Below, one piece after another: positions 11,721 to 23,774 of a stretch of 64,000 nt of DNA. A program made the translations under genes and the position numbers. The stretch spans positions 5,011,501-5,075,500 of the forward strand of contig CAMQGK010000001.1 of NCBI GenBank assembly GCA_947000775.1, given 5' to 3'. The notes below the pieces were generated by a model. That model was not told the DNA's origin. It ran no database searches and saw only the letters and a list, made by a program, of their open reading frames with translations. The first letter of the stretch is position 1. Each line of letters opens with the position of its first letter. This DNA is from Pterois miles (taxonomy: Eukaryota; Chordata; Actinopteri; Perciformes; Scorpaenidae).

Positions 11721-13191
11721 GACTTACCCTTACCGTAGCATTTATATGCAGCTGCATTTACATTGCAGTCTGTACAAAATACATGGCGTACGGCTGAACG
11801 CCGTGCACATTATTGTGGTGTTTATACACCTTTTCCTGAGAATGGGCGGGATATAAAAATACCCACCATAACATCTTCACAGTTTATTAACCCTGATTCC
11901 AGCGCTGGCCGTTGCATCCAAAAAAAATGCCACAAAAAACAGAAAGACCAGCGCAATGGCACGGCAGAGCCGCAATGGGAAGAGGAGTCACATGCCTATT
12001 TTTAGCAGGTTTTTCCGTGTGCATATATGTGCCAATTTTGGTGGGAAAAGGTATAAGAAACATAGAATATATCTAAAATTTATTCATCTTTAAAGTACAA
12101 AATGTCAAACAAAAGTTTGGCGAGCAGGTAGCTGCCCTGTTTGACCTTTGTTTAATCACTGTGTGTTGCTTTAAGACTGCAGATGTTATGCAGCTAACAT
12201 TCCTGCGGCTGTTTGATGGCTTATGGTATTTAATCAACTGAAAGGGAAGGGCATTATACCTTCAACAAGCACTTTATTGGTAACACTCAGTCGTTACTCT
12301 AACCCAGTACAGACGTTGCCTTAAGTGCATCGAGAAAAGTCTGTTTTGATGTGTATTTAAAGGCTCCAAGACAACAGGAAGTCAACTTATATGACCTTTG
12401 GTGTGTACATAAACTAGCCAGGTTGAAACCGAGCCAAGCCTCCCCTCATCACGCAGGCTGATCTAATGCAGAGTAGTGCGCTGCAGGTACATGCAAAACA
12501 GATGCCGGAAGCCCAAGGACGGACAAACCCTGGAATTTCAGGAGAAGTGAGGCTGAGAGTCTGAAGTGAAGAGGGCAAGAGATTAAAAGGTGCCCTCTGC
12601 TGCGTTTGTGGGGGAATCTACGAGGGCTCGGCCAGCACTGAGGAAGAGGCCGGGCCTTTTGTTGGTTAATTGTGCCCACAGGCTCTCTTGGCACCCGTCC
12701 TCTCTGGAGCTGTGGTCGCTGAGAGAGCCCAGGCGGAGAGGGAATTCCTCACGATGCTCTGCTGCTGTGTTTGCCCATATTACATTTTAAACAGCAGACC
12801 CACATTTGGCTTTTATTTGCCTCCTTTAAATTTCCAGAAAATTTTAAAGAACTTCAGTTGGCATGTTAATTACATACACATTGTAAATGGCAATTTACAG
12901 TATGCGTTCCCATGTTATTTCCCAAGAGGTGTAGGGGCATACTGAAGTTAGGTGAGAAAGAAGGCCTACGCATTTTTTAAACCACACTGAAAACATTTTC
13001 TTGATGCATTTTTCAAAATTCGGTTTCATTGCAAATTCAACCTGTTACTGGTCACGTACATGTTTATTCAGGTAAGTTGCACAAGTATTAGTGAAATAGT
13101 CCCGAAATTTAATAAAGTGATTCACATACACAGACATGATTTCAGTTTTTTTGTGATGGTCAGCATTAAATCAATTAGAGTTATTTCAGAG
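11721..13191. other. no gene recognised
   Basis: Mostly single-copy-looking. A somewhat GC-richer part at 12430-12780 has no splice-bounded open frame that I can support. It could be conserved non-coding DNA; a multi-species alignment would tell. Confidence 0.4.
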
Positions 13192-13388
13192 TTATTTCAT
13201 GCCAAACTGCAACCTTTTCCTAAACCTAACTAAGAGGTTTTGTTGCCTAAGCCTAACCAAGTCAGTCTATTCCTAAACCTAACAAAGTCTTATTTTGAAA
13301 AGACTGGAGCAGAAATTCTGAACATTCGCAGGAAAAACTTGAAAGTCGTGCTGAGTGACAGAAAAGGGAAATTCGTGTCTACGTACAC
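13192..13388 (-). repeat. dispersed repeat related to the GTTTAGGCARCAAAACCA family
   Basis: TTTTCCTAAACCTAACTAAG, GGTTTTGTTGCCTAAGCCTA, AAAGACTGGAGCAGAAATTC, and GTGCTGAGTGACAG then TCTACGTACAC occur in the same order at 54700-54905 and, in part, at 50944-51110. Confidence 0.55.
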
Positions 13389-15305
13389 AAATCAAATATG
13401 ACTATGAATGTGACTATTTCACAAACTGCTGTGAAACTGTGTTGGTTTTTCAGAAAGAGGTTTGGCAACTTGCCATCACATGAGGTTTGATTTGTAAAGA
13501 ATGGGAAAACTGATGAACAAAACCAAGATTCATCATTGAAAACAAAACAAAAATTATCATTCCCTCTAACTGCAATGTCAGTTTTTTTTTTAAATGTCAT
13601 TTGTGGATATTTTTTCAAAATCGTTCCACCCTATAAAATACTTTGCTGTAATTTTGAGCTTCAAGTTTACGCTTCAGTAACAACGCAGACACGAGCTGTT
13701 GCAGGTATTACACATCCAGCTTCACTTTCTTATGTGACAGCTGACTACTCCACTCCGAGCTCGTCCCGACCGTCTCTGATCATTATCCTATCTCTAAGGG
13801 AAGTCCTACACTCCTTATGGAGGAGTGCTACTGTAACTGCTTGTATCTGAGATCTTATCCTCTCCATCACTACCAGGTGAGGGCAAATCCATATTACGCT
13901 GGCTTCGGAAAGCCTCTTGGTGATCCGCTAAGTAGAGCCAGCGCTGAAGGGGCTCCTCTGTAATCGTGTCCCTGATAAGCAGACAAACATGGATGGACTG
14001 GTCGCTCAGGTGGGAAGCCAACTGCGGCAGTCTACCGCGAGTATTTGTGCCACGATGCAACCACAGAGCTGCTGAAAGGTGACAAGTGTGGCCTCAAGCC
14101 AAATCTGGTTTGGATGATGTACTAATATGTGGAGAAACATGATTAGGCTTGATTCTTAAACCCATCACAAGGTCAGAGTCACTTTCACTTTCATCCCACT
14201 TCACCAGGACAAGTCTTCACTGGTCTCTGGTCACATTCACAGCCTCACACTTTCACTGCAATTTGGTGTTTGTCAACTCAACCTGTCAACAAAGCCTTTC
14301 AGCCTCTGTTTTTAAATTGTACCAAATCTTAAACTAAAGCAGCAAAGAATGAGACACAGACAGAAGGCAATAAAACTTCACTTTTCCAGAGGTGACGCAT
14401 TTAACTGGAGATGTGAACCTGCATTTTTAATCCATATCTCAAACTGTAGCAGTTGATATTATACTAAATATAATAATAAATATTAATCACAGTCTACAAA
14501 ATGTATTTCTAAGACACAGAGAAATGTATTTAAAAGGTCTGACTGATCCATATTAAAGAGCAGCCAATGAAAAACCTCGTGCAAAGCTGAAACAATTAGT
14601 TGACAAAAGCTTAATCTGCAACTATTTGGAGAATCGATTTAAAAAAAAATAATAAAAAAATTAACAAAATTGCAAATCGTTATCTAGAGTCAGCTTGTCA
14701 GTTGTACATTTTCCTGTCTTATGTGATAATAAACTGATCATCTGTAGTGTTATTGGACTGTACTGTGTGATGACCTCACCTTGGTCTAAGTAGTTTGTGA
14801 AGTTGAGAAAATGATCGTCAGATTAATCAATAGAGAAAATAATCCTTTGCGGTCCTGTTTTTATTGAATTTCTTGCATGTTCTGTGCTACTATCCCTTGT
14901 TATACACCATTTCTACAGGATTTAATAATGTGTTTTTGTGTTTGAACAGGAATGAGTCCAAAAACCCGGAAACAAGTTTTCTGCACTTCTGATTTCCTCG
15001 TCTGAAATTCAATGGCTTTTTTGAATAGGCATTTAGCTAGATACAAGCTTAAAGCTCAATGTAAGAATCAGAAAGCGCAGCGACACCTGTAGCTGTTAAG
15101 TCAGCATCCTGCTGCTCGCGCATGGACACAAATGAGCATCGGTTAAAACAGTGAGAGGACACACAAGTGACTGAGAGCTATACCACAATATCACTCTACT
15201 GTATATTCCACCTGCTTGGCGGTAATGTTAGCCGACCAGACGAAGGTCCCTCCATGAATCCATGTTGATACTAGTGTTAAGTCTAATGGATTCAGCCTAC
15301 CGACT
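13389..15305. other. no gene recognised
   Basis: A minus-strand open frame at 13815-14060 has a mixed, protein-like composition but no recognised family and no convincing splice sites. A plus-strand CTTATGTGACAG then CCAG|GTGAGG pair encloses frames with stops. Low-complexity AT sequence surrounds 14640-14670. Confidence 0.4.
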
Positions 15306-15306
15306 G

Positions 15307-15617
15307 TGGTCAGAAGGAACAGGGGAGTCACCGGAGTTTTGGTTGGAGACGATAACGTTACTCGCTCTGGAGCTCCGTCATTTCAATCAGCAGCAGGAAA
15401 CAAGACACGGGAAAAAGGCAAGCGGTCAGCGAAGCGGAATAAAGTTGGTTTTAGTTTGTGCAGAAATAAATACTGCAGTTCTTCAAGACCAACAGAGGTT
15501 TCCCGTATCTTGCTTCCCTGCCGTTGAGCGAAGAGACGGGGTTTAGCTCCGGAGCGAGTACGGTATCGTCTCCAGCTCTGGAAACCGAAGCCACGGTCTC
15601 CCCTGTGTTTTCTGACC
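15307..15617. repeat. long foldback (imperfect palindrome), about 310 bp
   Basis: The left arm 15307-15374 and right arm 15545-15617 are inverted copies: TGGTCAGAAGGAACAGGGGA pairs with TGGTCAGAAAACACAGGGGA, and TGGAGACGATAACGTTACTC with TGGAGACGATACCGTACTC. An inner pair follows, 15390-15411 against 15502-15523 (CAGGAAACAAGACACGGG against CAGGGAAGCAAGATACGGG). The loop is about 90 bp. Because the arms mirror each other, similar peptides appear on both strands. It is probably part of a foldback-type or MITE element extending to about 15930. Confidence 0.8.
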
Positions 15618-15622
15618 ATGGT

Positions 15623-17548
15623 CGGGAGGCTGAAGCAGGAAGAGTTGCCACTGTTTTGCAAGACGGTCTTCACTGGATATTACTTTGTGGTTTTGGTGCT
15701 TTTCATTGCGTTGGAGTCTGGAGCGAGTAGCCACACACGAGCATGCATAGGAAACTGCCCCGCAATGATTTCTATGTGTAAGAAGTTACAAACTACCTTA
15801 AAACACACATATGATAAGCTGTAAAATAGCTCTGCATGGCTGTCTCAGTGTTTTCCTGCGGGGACAGCGGTGACTTGGCGGGAGTGCTACCCTTGGCGTG
15901 GTGTACCGCTTGAAATTTCCACCAAGCGCTACACTCAAAGTTCAAATTATTTCAATATTGACCTCAGTTGCTGCTGACCTTTAAAAGCAAAACCAATGGG
16001 ATAACTGCAAGTGTTGTTATTGTTGCCTAGAAACAGTGAATGGCATTCGTCATGCACTTTTTGATATATTATACCTGTGCTGCCTCTGCAAGGCTCTGCA
16101 CCAAATCATGTGAAGGCAGCTTTAGACGTTTCACCTTTTTGTTCAATGACATAAAATATGTCAGTAAATATCCCACTCATGAATTTTGAAGCTTTTACAT
16201 GTATTAAAAAGGCAGTTGCTAACAAGCAGCTAAGTGAGACTACTAAACGTCATCACGCCGAACATTAATCTACCTTTACTCCACATGGAGTTTTTTAGGT
16301 TTTTTACCTCTGCCCATTGCATTTACACTTAATCATAAAAGTGGTGTTCATTTGTGAAGATTATCTTACTGAACTAAATGTTTGTTTGCCACAGAGCTTA
16401 TTTTCTGCAGTATTCCAAAACCCAATAAAAAATCCTGTTAGTTATTTGTCGAGGGAATCAGTACGATCCTAAATTCCTGTTTGGGCTATAAACACGTCAT
16501 CCAGCGCCACTCTGTTATGCCACTTATTCATTGGTTTTCACAAAATACCAACAAAATCTCAAAAATATTTTCTGCCTGTCCTGTATATGATGACTTGTCC
16601 TTTTGAGACATGTTCGGTACTGTATTTGAGAGCTTATCAGTATTATCTGTAAGTTATCAATGTGTTTTGCCGACCAAGTCCTTAGAAAATCTCACTAAAA
16701 CAAGACTGAACTGTTGTCCAGCCAGGCAGCCGAGGTAAACACCACATTATTTGATGTATGCTTTTATCCAAAGGACCTTGAAGTACAATGAGTCACATCA
16801 GCAGAGAAGACTCTGTTTGTCCTTCAGGTTGCTGGAAAGAGATTGGTAGAAATCCCTATTCAAATACAAGAGTATAATAAACCGCGTCTGCAGCGAGCTC
16901 TCGGCTGTGTTTTCAGTGAGGGACGCTTACATTAACAGGAAATGTAGGGAAATGTAACTCCATATCATGACAAGTGACGGGAGAAAAACAATAATTAAAA
17001 CCGACAAAATCTCACAATTAAATTTGAAATCTCCTTCTCAAGGACACCTTCTGCTCACACTAGTTTTCATCACCGACTGTTTTATCCTTGACATTCGTTA
17101 TTTCACACTGAAAATGTTTGCTCACCGTCGTCACGTATTTACATCCACAAAAGAGACACTGGTTAAGCTTCTTTTCTATATATTAGAAACAATTTAAAGA
17201 TGACTTTGTTTGATTAAGCAGACGACAGCCGGCTCGGCTACAGGCAGCTGTGTCCTCACAGTCACAGCAGAGCCTTGACAATGAGGCTGTCTACGACCGA
17301 GCCGTCTGGCGAGCAGGTGGACTCTGGTTGGCTGATGCTGGACGGCAGGGCGAGCGTGTGCACTGAGCCATATGCTGTTGCTGTGTGTGTGTTTAAATCT
17401 GTTCCCATACCTTTATACATCAATGTGTATAATTTGACTGTCAGGGTCTGAGAAGCTACAGGTGTTTCTGTGCATGCACAGTATGTATATGCACTTTCTT
17501 CAAAGAGCAGAAAGCAGAGTTTCTTAAGGCTAAGGTCACGGGAATGCT
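15623..17548. other. no gene recognised
   Basis: The first 300 bp probably belongs to the foldback element. The rest is AT-rich, with a GC-richer patch at 17220-17370 that shows no supported exon. Confidence 0.4.
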
Positions 17549-18445
17549 AGGGGTTCACCGATCCAACACTGATGTTGGATATCAGGATGACATTGACTCA
17601 AACAGCTGCATCAAGTATCGACGACAATCTATTCAATTAAATTGTAATTGATCCCAGTCACACAGACTGTATAAGAAGTGGACGTAGTCGGTGACGTCAC
17701 CCATTGGTTTGTGCACTCCATTTTGATGCCTAAAGACTGGCTTTTGACTGTTGCCATCTTGTTTTGCTGCAATCAGAAGTGACACAAGAGGGTGGAGCAA
17801 AGCACAACCAAACACTGAATAAGACATTAAGGCGACTAAAATGGAGCAATTAACGTTCATGAATTGAAAACACACTGTGAAAGCGTTAAAGCTGTAACGC
17901 CCAGACCGGACAATGCCATGGTAGCGACCTGTCAATCACAAGGTAGCCCCGCCCTAAAGCATCCCCTGCTTTATGGTCTGTTTGAATCTAAATGGGACCA
18001 TAATTTACTAAATGAACATCATGCTGTATTGAGGAAGACTTTAGACTAGCGACTGAGACCATAAACTCACGTTTACAATGTTTACTGAGGTAATAAATCA
18101 GATGAGAAGTAGGATCATTTTCTCATAGACTTCTATACAATCAGATTTCTTTCTGCAACCAGAGGAGTCGCCCCCTGCTGGCTGTTAGAAAGGACGCAAG
18201 TTTAAGACACTTCCACTTCTCAGACCTGGAAGTAGTCGTCTGGACAAGACTAACATATTGAACTTAGCAACATCTCTGTCCCTGCACTCTCTCTGCTACA
18301 AGCCGATGGAGAGGAAGGATGGCAGGGTAACAAGGGGGGATGCATTTTGGTCATTTTGCTAACAAGGGGGTTGGCACCCCCTCTTCATCCCCCTCAAATG
18401 GCCTCACTGAGTATCCAGACTAAAAAGTCAGATCAGTGCATACCT
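17549..18445 (+). mobile_element. hAT-like MITE interrupted by another repeat
   Basis: The left end TAGGGGTTCACCGATCC and right end ACTAAAAAGTCAGATCAGTG then CATACCT resemble the ends of the element at 33765-34312 (right end GGACTAAAAAAGTCAGATTG). Both also share a TCAAAYAGCTGYATC module and TCTATTMAATT. The sequence between about 17650 and 18235 belongs to a different repeat, so this copy was split by insertion. The hAT-like label rests on end sequence only. Confidence 0.5.
17651..18235 (+). mobile_element. nested dispersed repeat with CRE and CCAAT motifs
   Basis: It starts CCCAGTCACACAGACTGTAT and includes GTGACGTCACCCATTGGTTT, CATAGACTTCTATACAATCA and AGAGGAGTCGCCCCCTGCTG. I recognise these modules from a widespread percomorph repeat. 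TGACGTCA (17692-17699) and the inverted CCAAT box ATTGG (17703-17707) are three bases apart. Confidence 0.55.
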
Positions 18446-20780
18446 GAGGCAAACCTGACCAAGCCAGTAAAAACAGCAAGTTTGGCTTCATTACTTTTAG
18501 GAATGTAAGAACTGCAGTAATACAAGTCTATTTCATATCAGAGATGACTATGACCTCAACCAAAGGACAAATACACCAGGAGTGCCATCAGTGTGATTCC
18601 TTTTGCATAAATGTTTAATAGAAAATTTGTGCAGCATTTCTGTTGTTTTTTTTCTGTTGGCGTGAGGTCTGTGGACTGAAAGGCTCTGCAGTAATCCTCT
18701 GGTCCTTTCACCTGTGAGGGATTGATAGCTATAGTGAGCTGGCTGCTGCGAGTTCACAGATGAATCCGGCCCCGTCTGCAGCACGGACAGACGAGGCATC
18801 GTGACTGACTCAGGTTAGCGTTGGGACACGCTCCAATTTAAAGCCCTCCACCCCTGATGCTCCATCCCCTTCTTACCTCGCCATCTATTTGTACGTGTCA
18901 TTTTTCATATCTTTTCCTCTCATTCTCTTCCACCTCTTCTTCCTGTTTTTCTGTCTTCTCTCTCACACAGGTATGAGATTATGCTCAGGTGCTGCAGCGG
19001 GGACGCTGTTCTTGTGTGTGTTCATAGTGAACAAGCCAGGCAGTGAATAAACTAGTGAGGGTGTTGTTCCACTATACACACCAGCCAACCGCTCGCTGGA
19101 GAAATTGGCTGCCTTGGTTTTCATAGAAGAAGAAGAAGACAGGAAAAAAAAAAAACGCCAGTGCTAGGGGATTCCTGCTAATTGCTTGCACATTCCCCTC
19201 TTCCTCCGGCTCGATTAAAGCCAGGCCACCATCTCCCTTTCAAGTATGCTGTTCTCCACACAGCCTTCTACTGTATGCTGCTCCAGCCCGCCCGCCATCC
19301 GACAGCACATCTCACTGCTTTTCATTTGCGGTGTCCCCCCACAGAAATACACAGTCCAACTGAATCGATGTGAGGCAGCAGGAGGAGAAAATGCCGGCAC
19401 AAAGTCTAGTCTACTGTATATCTGTCTGTTTCCTCCTTAATGTGAGGATGCCTATACATGTTCTTACGCTACGTAGCATGTGGAGATAAGCGATTTGGAT
19501 CCTTTCCAGAGGATGTGCCATTTCAAACGAGATAAAATTTTTCGGCCGTTTTAATCAAATGAGGCATTCAGCTACCTTTTTAAAGAGCCGGGTGCTGGTG
19601 AGAATCAAACCACTAACCTCAGCAGTGTCAGCGCCCTGCCCTGTCCTGCTCAGTAGCTGTCTCTGCTTAGCTTAGTTGTATCCCGCATCGCCCTGACAGA
19701 ATTTAAATTAAGCAACCTTGGCTACCTACTGTTCCCCCAGCTCGTCGTCCTACAGCATGTCTCACTGCTAGCCGTCTTGTTTAATCCTCCACCTGACACT
19801 GAGTGGTTTGTGTAGTCTATTGTCTGTTCTATGTCTTCAGCTGTCTCTTTACAGTGTGGGTGAGATCTTTATGCCCTTGTATGTCACTCAGTGTGAACTG
19901 TGCTGCTGCGTCTCTACCTACAAAGTCACACTGCTTTACAATTTTTGTCCATCGGCATACTAGCACACAGCCATTAACTACATAAATTACATCGACTCCA
20001 CAAAACGTGCTGGAATATAGATGCAATATAATATGCCATGCATGCCATGTATGCAACACTCAACAGCTGTATGAAAATAGCAGCGTATGCAAAACCTCAG
20101 TCTGAGTGAGAAGGAGAATATGTCCCATCATACAACATGATGCAACATGTTCTGGCAGTTCACTATGAATTTAGTTGTGTGTCTGTTAGATGATAATAAA
20201 TTGCATGTGCCAACACCCTGGACAGTCTGCATTATTCCTGCTATACATAATGCCACACTGATTTTGCTCAGGCACATGGAAAGGGCAGCTTTACGATCAA
20301 GGTTCATCTTCAGACATCTTGGACTACTACCTATGTTGGGGGGAGTCTACAAATGGAGAGGAGGGGAACAGCAGAGCGCCATGTCTACCACTCTGTTGTG
20401 TTGGTTCTAAATTAAATCCACTGCAAAGGAGAAACTACCCAGCACAGTACAAATTGTTCTGTGCTGCCAACGCTGTGCAGCCTTGGCAGACCATACAAAA
20501 GCGATATTAAATAGGAACTGAAACAAATACCTCGCCTGTGCTCAGTGCTGTTTCCTGTGGTTTAACCTGTACAGTTAATTTTAATCCGCAGTGAATGGGC
20601 GCGTACATGCTACAGGGGCGTGGTAAACTGAAGCCTAATTACAAAACAGCAAACCAGAGCGGCCTGTCATGACCGAAGATGGGGGAGGACCACCAACACT
20701 GTGTGTTTTATTTTCTAAAACATGCATTTATGTCTGTAAAAGTACATTAACTTGATTTCTGTGTGCAAATGCCATGAAAG
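18446..20780. other. no gene recognised; possible SINE fragment at 19575-19680
   Basis: Besides the pyrimidine tract at 18902-18970, a minus-strand GGTTTGATTCTCACC (19590-19604) resembles a degenerate B box, and a tRNA-like relic may span 19575-19680. Elsewhere only short unrelated frames were found. Confidence 0.3.
18960..18971 (+). other. strong splice-acceptor-like pyrimidine tract
   Basis: A tract of about 50 nt, almost all C and T (roughly 18902-18965), ends in CTCTCTCACACAG on the plus strand. It is followed by short open frames that stop within about 25 codons, and by AATAAA near 19047. No matching donor or recognisable peptide follows, so it may be a pyrimidine-rich microsatellite relic. 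Confidence 0.15.
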
Positions 20781-21347
20781 CATACTTGCCATCATCAAGA
20801 CCTTATGAAAATTGAGTTTTTGAGACTTAATTTGCTGCATTCTAGTGACAGTAAAACAATGGAAATAACAAATAAGTACACTACAACAGCATTTTTATGT
20901 TAAACTTTTAATCTTACTTTTAATTCTCAGAAAAGAAAATGGTATAATTCACCCCTGATGTGACCCTGACGTGTGAATCTCTGGCATAAACTAATAATCA
21001 GTTTTTATTCATTTTTGCCCCTACTTGAGCACTTCTTTCAATTGATCTCTCACTCACTGAAGGTCCTTCCAGCACAATCCGACAATGGCAAAACCCAACT
21101 TTATGCGCTGCACGTTGTGACGTGGGGCGAGCGCAGCTGAAACTGTGCTGTGTCGCAAGCATAGACTCCTCTCTTCCGCCGAAACGACATTTGGTGAGGC
21201 TCTATTGTCGTCCGGGTGGAAACAGTTGGGATTATACACGCTGTACAGAACCAGAAACAGGTTTAAGTGTCAAAATTTGCCATAAATCCGGAGAGGGCAA
21301 TGAAAAGCATGAGTCTCCGGAGAAAATCACGAGGGTTGGCAAGTATG
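20781..21347 (+). mobile_element. CATACTTGCC inverted-repeat element, copy 1
   Basis: It starts CATACTTGCC and ends GGTTGGCAAGTATG, a clear terminal inverted repeat. Internal blocks CAACAGCATTTTTATGTTMA, TTTTAATTCTCAG, ATCTCTGGCATAAACTAA, TTGTCGTCCGGGTGGAAACA and GAGTCTCCGGAGAAAATCAC recur in the copies at 26371 and 61726. Flanking octamers CCATGAAA and CCGTGTAA match at 6 of 8. No transposase is present. Confidence 0.75.
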
Positions 21348-22722
21348 CCGTGTAAGAGAGTATGTGCATGTCTGTATGCATTTATTCTAACTTCTGTGAC
21401 TCAGCGAGTAATTCTCTACTTAAAATCTAGAGACAACAGCAGCTGACAGTCTGCTTTACTTCTGAGTTAAAAGCATCTATTGTATTTTGAACGAGCTCAA
21501 GAAATGACCTCGCAGTGAAGTCAGATTAAAGTGGATCAAATGTACAGTAACGGGCCCCTGACATCAGTTTCTCATCCTCAACTTTCACCCACTGAAAACC
21601 GCTTAAACACTAATAAATTCAAACATGTGATCTGCATGCTGCTGAAAACAAAGCTGTGCTTCACATCAAATTATGTGAATAAAAATAAAGAACCTCCCAA
21701 TTATTGTCAATGGCTGTAAGACTCTCTGCCTTTATAACCAGGGTTAAAAATAACTGCAGTGGTGTAGCTGGATCCAGTCTAGCTGGCTTTATAATTACTG
21801 GTTTGTCTTCTAGGATGCAGCACATTAGTATTTAAACCCCATTTTATCTGATTGTTGGAAGAGAAGAGAAAACAGTTTGCTTCCATCGTCAATAATAGAT
21901 GCTTTTTATTCACATCTGGAGCTGCTTTAAGGCAATGAAGACATGTGGAATTAAAAGGTTTGCAAGAGTAACACGTTAAATACTGTTGGAGCTACAAGAC
22001 TATTTCTGTACATGGTGCTAATGGGGATATGCTGCTTAAATAGCAGCCACATTAGTTTTTAATTCCCAAACCCACTACAGTTTAGTTTGCAGTAGCAGAG
22101 TCCCTGGCTTAATAACTCGACCGTTTCATGTCTAAGAACATATAAACTAGACCCACATTTCCAGACTTTTCAGTAGATTTTTTTCAGAAAATATCTGATG
22201 TGACTACAAATAGATAGTTATTCAGTTTTGTCATATTTCTTCACTGGCTGCTTCAAATGCTGTGAAAACAGCATAGGTCCAATAGTCTGGAAACACAAAT
22301 ATGTTCCCATACTGTTTTCTTTTTTCATACTCATCCAGACCAGTAAATTACTAAAATTACATTCCATACAGAGTAGGAACCCTGAAACTGGGTGATAAAA
22401 ATCTCTCCTGCTTAAGGCATCTCCTGCATTAGATTTCACATTAGTAAATACATCAGTTTAAGGCATAACTTAGTCTTGTCCTTGAAGAAGAATTACTTGG
22501 TGATTCTGTTCTTGGTCTTAAGGGAATAAATCCACAAAATGACCATTTGTTTAGAAGTTACTCACCCTGTGTTACCTTGAATTCATGAAGAAAACTTTGT
22601 TTTTTTCTCATCCCTCCACAGTGAACGAAAAATCCACAAATGGAGAAAAGTCCCGATGAATTGAAGTAAATGAACGATATCAAAACCTCAGTTTAAAAAC
22701 ACATCTCATGCAGCATAATCCA

Positions 22723-23033
22723 TCCATCCATCTGCAACCGCTTATCCCGTTAGGGGTCGCTGGAGCCGATCCCAGCTGGCGAAGGCGGGGTTCACCCTGG
22801 ACAGGTCGCCAGCCCATCAGCACAGAGACAAACAACCATTTACACTCACTACAATTTACAATTAACCTAACCTGCATGTCTTTGGACTGTGGGAGTGTGG
22901 GAAGAAGCCGGAGAACCCGGAGAAAACCCACGTTAGGAGAACCTGCAATCTCCACACTGAAGAGCTGGATTCAAACCTGTGACCCTCTTGCTGTGAGTCG
23001 CAAGTACTAACCACTGCACCACTGCGGAGCCCT
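22723..23033 (-). mobile_element. full-length V-SINE with perfect 13-bp target-site duplication
   Basis: On the minus strand the head carries an A-box-like TGGTGCAGTGG and a B box GGTTTGAATCC. Next comes the V domain (GGGTTTTCTCCGGGTTCTCC, CACAGTCCAAAGACATGCAG), then CCAGCTGGGATCGGCTCCAG, GGGATAAGCGGTTGCAGATG and a (GGAT)n tail. GCAGCATAATCCA occurs at 22710-22722 and 23034-23046. Removing the SINE and one duplicate restores the sequence of the TTAA element near 37808. Confidence 0.92.
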
Positions 23034-23106
23034 GCAGCATAATCCAAGTCTCATTTATCCAGTCGTATGCCCAGTACTTCCCAAACACTTGCATCTTTGC
23101 TAAAAC

Positions 23107-23348
23107 AAGGCGGCTGTGGCTCAGAGGGTAGAGCAGGACGTCCACCAACCGAAAGGTGGGAGGGTCGATCCCCGGCTGCTCTGGTTTTGTGTCGACATGT
23201 CCTTGAGCAAGACACTTAAAGCCAAACTGCTCCCGAAGGCTTAGCCATCAGTGTGTGAATGGGATGAATGAAGAATGATATTTAGATGGAGAAGATAGGC
23301 AAAGTTAACACCTTGCATGGCAGCCTCTGCCATCAGTGTGTGAATGAA
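23107..23348 (+). mobile_element. tRNA-derived SINE, second family
   Basis: The A box lies in TGTGGCTCAGAGGGTAGAGC (23116-23135) and the B box in GGGTCGATCCC (23162-23172). The body has CCTTGAGCAAGACACTTAAA, TGCTCCCGAAGGCTTAGCCA and TCAGTGTGTGAATGGGATGA. The same family is inverted at 38000-38176. It lies within the TTAA element. Confidence 0.85.
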
Positions 23349-23774
23349 AAACCTCACTATTCAGTCTCACTGTCTGGATTTATGCAATTCAAGTGTTTTT
23401 GTATTCTTTGTTCACCGTGGAAACGTATCAGAAAATGAATTTTCTTCAAAAATTCAAGGTTAACACAGTGCAAGTTACTGGTATATAATGTAAATGGTCA
23501 TTTTGAGGGTAAAGTATTTCTTTAACCTCCCTTTACAACTATAAGCCCAACTCATATGACGCAAAAGACGAAAACACGTAACTGTCAAACATTCTTATAT
23601 TGTAGTTAAACAAATTTGAAATAGTAACAAAAAAACAGGAAATTGTGTTTAGGGAAATTTTTCAGTCCGCTGTTGCTCATAATCATGCTTACATTAGTAA
23701 TTATAATACATTTGATTTTTTAAAATAAAAAAATCCAGGAATTCACCTATGTTTAATCTATAAATGTCTGATAA

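Larger units (their letters stand above)
22518..23525. mobile_element. TTAA-flanked inverted-repeat element, copy 1
   Basis: TTAA at 22518-22521 and 23522-23525 bound arms that are inverted copies. The left arm includes CAAAATGACCATTTG, CTGTGTTACCTTGAATTCAT and GAAGAAAACTTTG; the right arm, read in reverse, gives CAAAATGACCATTTA, CTGTGTTAACCTTGAATTTT and GAAGAAAATT. The TTAA target and lack of coding sequence suggest a non-autonomous piggyBac-like element. It contains two later SINE insertions and about 55 bp shared with the 37.8-kb copy. Confidence 0.8.

Noticed and set aside
13876..13883. CCAG|GTGAGG as the donor of an exon starting at 13741
   Set aside because: All three frames between the acceptor-like CTTATGTGACAG and this donor contain stops.
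13815..14060. Minus-strand 81-codon frame with protein-like composition
   Set aside because: No recognised family, no supported splice sites, and length within chance expectation for this window.
15262..15734. Overlapping open frames on both strands
   Set aside because: They are mirror images caused by the foldback arms; no known domain.
19047..19052. AATAAA as a polyadenylation signal for a last exon starting at 18971
   Set aside because: The open frames stop just before it, and there is no recognisable coding sequence; AATAAA is common in AT-rich DNA.
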